Assembly: GCA_902478725.1 (NCBI GenBank)
Contig: CABSMD010000028.1
Coordinates: forward strand, 1-18,010
Origin: an uncultured Clostridia bacterium
Lineage (GTDB): Bacteria; Bacillota; Clostridia; HGM11514
DNA length: 18,010 nt
Direction: 5' to 3'
Below are positions 14,907-18,010 of the stretch, piece by piece (within the stretch, counting starts at the first letter, position 1; each line of letters begins with the position of its first letter). Under the pieces are notes generated by a model. It was not told where the DNA came from and did not search any database. It saw only the letters and a program-made list of their open reading frames with translations. Position numbers and translations under genes: made by a program.

Positions 14907-15916
14907 GAAAAAAACCAGAACAGGAAAGGGGCGCGGCTGGACACGCCGGAATCACCAGTAAGGAGCTGGCGCGGCTGTGCGGCGTCTCGCAGGGAACGGT
15001 TGACCGCGCGCTCAATAACCGTGCGGGAATCAGCGAAAAAACCCGTAAGAGGGTTTTGGACGCCGCGCGCGAGCATGGCTATGTAAAAAACCGGCACGCC
15101 AGCGCTCTGTCCTCCGGTAAGTCCGGCCTGATCGGCGTGGTCATGCTGCATCTGAAAAACGAGTTTTTTTCCCATATGTTGACCGCAATCGAGAGGCAGG
15201 CCAGAGCGGCCGGATATTCGGTTGTCATCATGCTGTCCAATGGTAGTGAGGAGGAAGAACGCGCCTGTATCCGGCGGCTGTGCGGGATGCAGGCAGCGGG
15301 AATTCTGCTCTGCCCGGTATCCCGCGACGGTTCCTGGTTGGGGAGCTGCCCCTGCCCGATTGTTACATTGGCGAACCGTGTAGGTGGCAACGGTACGACA
15401 TCTGATCTGCCGTTCGTCGGGATCGATGACCGGCGGGCAATGTACGATGCCGCGCGATATGCTATCACACGCGGGTATGAAAGCCTGCTGTATTATTCCC
15501 CCGTGCTGGCGCTGGAAGGCGGAGAGAACATCGATGCGCAAAAGCGGCGGCACCAGGGCTTTTTAGAGGCGGTGCGTGAATGTAATACGGAGGGATTCAC
15601 CGTTGCGGATAAGGACCTGGCGCGGGTCGGGCGGTTCTGTTGGGAGGTGCGTAGGCGCGGGGCCATCCTGTGCGGCAGTGACTATTACGCGCTGCAATGT
15701 ATGGATATTGTCCAGCCTACTCAAACCGGCCTGATGGGGTTTGACCAAATACCTGCGCTACGCTATGTCAGGCCTGCGCTTACCACGGTCGGCTATCCGG
15801 TGGAGCAAGCGGGAAGAACAGCTACTGACCTGCTTGTCCGGCTGGCCGGCGGCGGGAAATGGGACGGCCGTGAGGTGATCCTGCCGCATACCATTGTACA
15901 GGGAAAAACAGTTTAA
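14903..15916 (+). CDS. LacI-family transcriptional regulator
   Basis: A 337-residue repressor. The HTH begins near residue 17 (ITSKELARLCGVSQGTVDRAL), with recognition helix SQGTVDRALN at 29-38. A hinge follows at about 62-72, then a sugar-binding-protein-like effector domain from GLIGVVMLHL to the end. The ~16-residue basic N-terminal extension is slightly longer than usual. It starts at a GTG overlapping the glycosidase stop (GTGA, 14903-14906), so translation is coupled and no separate ribosome site is evident. The perfect palindrome at the operon promoter is its likely binding site, with a product or substrate of the GH116-like enzyme the likely inducer; both are inferences from context. 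Confidence 0.9.
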   Translation: MRKKPEQERGAAGHAGITSKELARLCGVSQGTVDRALNNRAGISEKTRKRVLDAAREHGYVKNRHASALSSGKSGLIGVVMLHLKNEFFSHMLTAIERQARAAGYSVVIMLSNGSEEEERACIRRLCGMQAAGILLCPVSRDGSWLGSCPCPIVTLANRVGGNGTTSDLPFVGIDDRRAMYDAARYAITRGYESLLYYSPVLALEGGENIDAQKRRHQGFLEAVRECNTEGFTVADKDLARVGRFCWEVRRRGAILCGSDYYALQCMDIVQPTQTGLMGFDQIPALRYVRPALTTVGYPVEQAGRTATDLLVRLAGGGKWDGREVILPHTIVQGKTV

Positions 15917-15928
15917 AAGAATAATGAT

Positions 15929-15964
15929 AGGGCCGGATCATGACGATACCGGCCCTGTTTCTTT
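15929..15964 (+). terminator. Terminator after the LacI gene, overlapping the convergent gene's end
   Basis: AGGGCCGG (15929-15936) pairs with CCGGCCCT (15949-15956) around a 12-base loop, followed by GTTTCTTT. The stop codon of the minus-strand gene (15938-15940) lies inside the loop, so the same hairpin may serve both directions. Confidence 0.8.
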
Positions 15965-17440
15965 GCATATTAAAATTTCCGCATATCCCAATACAGCCAC
16001 TTCGCAAACCCGCAGTTCTATGATGCCATAACCATCAATTTTCGTTTCTTTGTTTATGGCAAAAACATGGCCGAAAAGCGCCGTTATGTTTGGGTCCAGG
16101 CCTCCATAGCTGGAAAACTCTGCCCTTGCACAATTCACATAAACCTGTATCTTTTCACTTTCCATCCTTTTGTCAAACCCTAAAATCAAGTAGGCCGTTT
16201 CATCACAGCCAATCCCGCCCGTTGCTATTTTTATCGATTTCCAGTAGTGATCGCCGCAGAATTTGACAGGCAGTCTGGAAGTAGTTTCTTTCCAATAGGG
16301 CGCGTAATCGTCATAAGTAAGGACGTGACTTCTTTTTTGCGCCGCAGCGGTTTCATAATCCCCGGTATTTTGCAATATTTTTTTCAGGTTTTCCGGCTGG
16401 CGTATGCTTGTGGAATGATTGACGTTGTCCAATCCTGATTCTGTAAGGTCCATATGATTATACAGATAGACAAAATCACATCCGTTATATAAATTGGCCG
16501 CTGCCTGGCCAAACGCCATTTCCAGATTGGACATAACATTTTTGGCCGCTTTTTCCGGCCTAATCAAGAGTTGTTGCCCTCCGCCTAAACTTGCGTGGCC
16601 GTTTAAGAGCCTTTGCCACAACCCAATTTCATAATCGGTGTTGATGGTTTCCCATCTTGGCAACATAACAAGAGAGTCTATCCATTGATTTGCGGCCCAA
16701 TGCGCGGGATCTAGGCCCAGTTCCAAACAGCTCTGGGGACTGCCGTTTACCAATACGTTGATGGGGATATCACCATATTTTTGACACAATCCCTTGATCT
16801 GAAACAGCAGACCGTGAAGGATTTCCATACCTTCTTGTTCATAGCCCGGCCGAAACAGCAGCGCCTCCCTTGTGAAATCCAGTTCCAGCCCGTCAGGACG
16901 GTATCTGTTAAGGGTTTCTTCTATGTAAGCCAGCAAGTCCTCCCTTACCTTTTCCAATGAGAAATCCAATGTCCCATCGTAATATCCATCGGTTTGCCGA
17001 TGGCGAATCCTCCAAAGCTCGGGATGGTCGCTCACATACCTGCTTTTTCTCAAATCGGTATCCAGCTCATTTCCATGGCAGTCATTCATTCTGATGGAAA
17101 TCCACGGCCGTATACCGATCTCCCGGGCCGCGTCTATCCATATTTGATACATATCTAACTTCTTTTCTATAAATATCTCATATGCTTTTTGGGCAAATGT
17201 ATGCCGGTAATCCACCGCAATGCCGTTTTCCTCCGTTGCCAGATATTTATCGCAAAAATTCTCCCTTGTCCTAGAGGGATAGGTAGAGACCGTGCCGTTT
17301 ACATTCATGACAAAATCCGTGACCTGCGTGTCCTTATACTGGTAGATAAAATCCCGCAAAGCCGTTTCGTTCACCGCAATCTTTCTTTCATACCGGGTCC
17401 AGATAAAGTGAATCCAATCCTCATTAAACATGAGTTTCAT
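15938..17440 (-). CDS. Putative TIM-barrel glycoside-hydrolase-like protein
   Basis: A 500-residue cytoplasmic protein. I assign it only to the broad group of TIM-barrel glycosidase-like proteins. Visible pieces fit alternating barrel strands: TDFVMNVNG (41-49), an IGIRPWISIRMND strand ending in a polar tip (108-120), RPDGLELDFTRE (181-192) with acidic residues at 183, 186, 188 and 192, then INVLVNGS and DFVYLYNHM. The last ~120 residues look like a beta-rich accessory domain. The DGLELDF strand resembles that of GHL10-type and related uncharacterised hydrolases, where such an acid often serves catalysis, but I cannot assign a CAZy family. ATG 17440 is chosen because AGGAGG lies 10 bases upstream; the open frame further upstream runs through the promoter and the next terminator. 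The gene is monocistronic. Confidence 0.7.
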   Translation of the reverse strand: MKLMFNEDWIHFIWTRYERKIAVNETALRDFIYQYKDTQVTDFVMNVNGTVSTYPSRTRENFCDKYLATEENGIAVDYRHTFAQKAYEIFIEKKLDMYQIWIDAAREIGIRPWISIRMNDCHGNELDTDLRKSRYVSDHPELWRIRHRQTDGYYDGTLDFSLEKVREDLLAYIEETLNRYRPDGLELDFTREALLFRPGYEQEGMEILHGLLFQIKGLCQKYGDIPINVLVNGSPQSCLELGLDPAHWAANQWIDSLVMLPRWETINTDYEIGLWQRLLNGHASLGGGQQLLIRPEKAAKNVMSNLEMAFGQAAANLYNGCDFVYLYNHMDLTESGLDNVNHSTSIRQPENLKKILQNTGDYETAAAQKRSHVLTYDDYAPYWKETTSRLPVKFCGDHYWKSIKIATGGIGCDETAYLILGFDKRMESEKIQVYVNCARAEFSSYGGLDPNITALFGHVFAINKETKIDGYGIIELRVCEVAVLGYAEILICKETGPVSS

Positions 17441-17479
17441 AAAGCATCGACCTCCTAATATGACTTGGATTTTGGCCCT

Positions 17480-17508
17480 ACTATACCATATTCGATGCGT
17501 GAATACAA
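17480..17508 (-). promoter_or_regulatory. Promoter of the TIM-barrel gene
   Basis: On the minus strand TTGTAT (17503-17508), 17 bases, TATAGT (17480-17485), with an extended -10 TGG. It predicts a ~30-base leader ending in the AGGAGG site. I do not see a copy of the 18-bp LacI-type palindrome here. Confidence 0.7.
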
Positions 17509-17524
17509 TAGCTTTTTTAAAGAC

Positions 17525-17570
17525 AAAAAAATACCGCTGCTGCATATTCCATGCGGCGGCGGTATTTTTT
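17525..17570 (-). terminator. Terminator of the PEP carboxykinase gene
   Basis: An A-tract/T-tract flanked hairpin (about 17525-17544 with 17552-17570) lies just beyond the PEPCK stop codon. On the minus strand the stem has two C/A mismatches and ends in seven T residues. On the plus strand those positions would be G-U pairs. Confidence 0.8.
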
Positions 17571-17579
17571 ATATCCAGT

Positions 17580-18010
17580 TTAGGAAAGCCTGTCTTCCAG
17601 TCTCTCCAGTTCATCCTTGATCTGTTTGGGCAGCCTGTCACCAAACTGCTCAAAAAATTCTCTTTCGCCCTTGACCTCTTCCTTCCAGATTTCCTTGTCC
17701 ACAGACAGCAGTTCTTTTAAGGTGTCCATGGAGGTGTCTAAGCCCTCAAGGTTGATGTCCTCAGGCTTCGGCAGGTAGCCGATCGGTGTCTCGACTGCGT
17801 CCACCTTGTCCTCGCAGCGGTCGATGATCCAGTTCAACACGCGCAGATTGTCGCCGAATCCAGGCCACATGAACTTGCCGTTGTCATCGAGGCGGAACCA
17901 GTTGACGTGGAAAATTTTTGGCGGATTCGGGATTTTTTTGCCCATTTCCAGCCAATGTCCAAAATAGTCGCCCATGTGATAGCCCGCGAACGGACGCATC
18001 GCCATCGGGT
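17580..18010 (-). CDS. pckG: GTP-type phosphoenolpyruvate carboxykinase, C-terminal part
   Basis: The last ~143 residues of a PEPCK, which converts oxaloacetate and GTP to PEP, GDP and CO2 (or the reverse during fermentation). The frame is open to the window edge, so the N-terminal three-quarters is missing. MAMRPFAGYHMGDYFGHWL, then PKIFHVNWFR, then KFMWPGFGDNLRVLNWI are the characteristic C-terminal segments of the GTP-dependent enzyme and do not occur in the ATP-dependent one. The conserved Asn-Trp-Phe-Arg and the Phe-Gly-Asp-Asn segment contribute to the guanine nucleotide pocket in this family. The tail is acidic and helical. The Met at 18005 is internal, not the start. Confidence 0.92.
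   Translation of the reverse strand, partial: PMAMRPFAGYHMGDYFGHWLEMGKKIPNPPKIFHVNWFRLDDNGKFMWPGFGDNLRVLNWIIDRCEDKVDAVETPIGYLPKPEDINLEGLDTSMDTLKELLSVDKEIWKEEVKGEREFFEQFGDRLPKQIKDELERLEDRLS

Noticed and set aside
17441..17653. N-terminal extension of the TIM-barrel protein up to 17653
   Set aside because: It would be translated through its own promoter, the PEPCK terminator and the end of the PEPCK gene. The AGGAGG site places the start at 17440.

Overview
The window looks like a chromosome segment from an anaerobic Clostridia-type Firmicute. The evidence is strong AGGAGG-type ribosome sites with some GTG/TTG starts, many hairpin-plus-T-run terminators, an S-layer-homology (SLH) surface protein, an LDH/MDH-family dehydrogenase, a cytidylate-kinase-like P-loop protein, and several glycoside hydrolases. 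The exact genus cannot be read from the sequence. No rRNA, tRNA, IS element, CRISPR array or phage gene was seen.

Layout, left to right: (1) an SLH-domain exported protein on +, ending in a strong terminator; (2) on -, a GH20-type beta-hexosaminidase, then a lactate/malate dehydrogenase-family gene, each with its own sigma-A-like promoter and terminator; (3) on +, a cytidylate-kinase-like gene preceded by two tandem copies of a ~73-nt inverted-repeat element; (4) on -, a MATE transporter, sharing a bidirectional terminator with the kinase-like gene; (5) on +, a second tandem pair of the same 73-nt element directly downstream of a consensus promoter, leading into a Cache-PAS-PAS-GGDEF diguanylate cyclase and a tightly linked cysteine-containing protein of unknown function; (6) on +, a GH116-like glycosidase and a LacI-family regulator overlapping by 4 bp, with a perfect 18-bp palindrome on the promoter -10 box; (7) on -, an uncharacterised TIM-barrel glycosidase-like protein with its own promoter; (8) on -, the C-terminal end of a GTP-type PEP carboxykinase running off the window edge.

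Three themes stand out. Carbohydrate use is represented by three cytoplasmic glycosidase-type proteins, one with a dedicated LacI switch. Central metabolism at the pyruvate/oxaloacetate node is represented by PEPCK and by a dehydrogenase that carries the malate-type arginine at its specificity position. Cyclic-di-GMP signalling is represented by the GGDEF protein.

The most unusual feature is the 73-nt element. It occurs as two head-to-tail dimers with an identical 97-nt period, in front of two unrelated + strand genes. The arms show compensatory base changes and the loop has a conserved core. It is best explained as an undescribed structured leader or small RNA family, or possibly a small repeat element.
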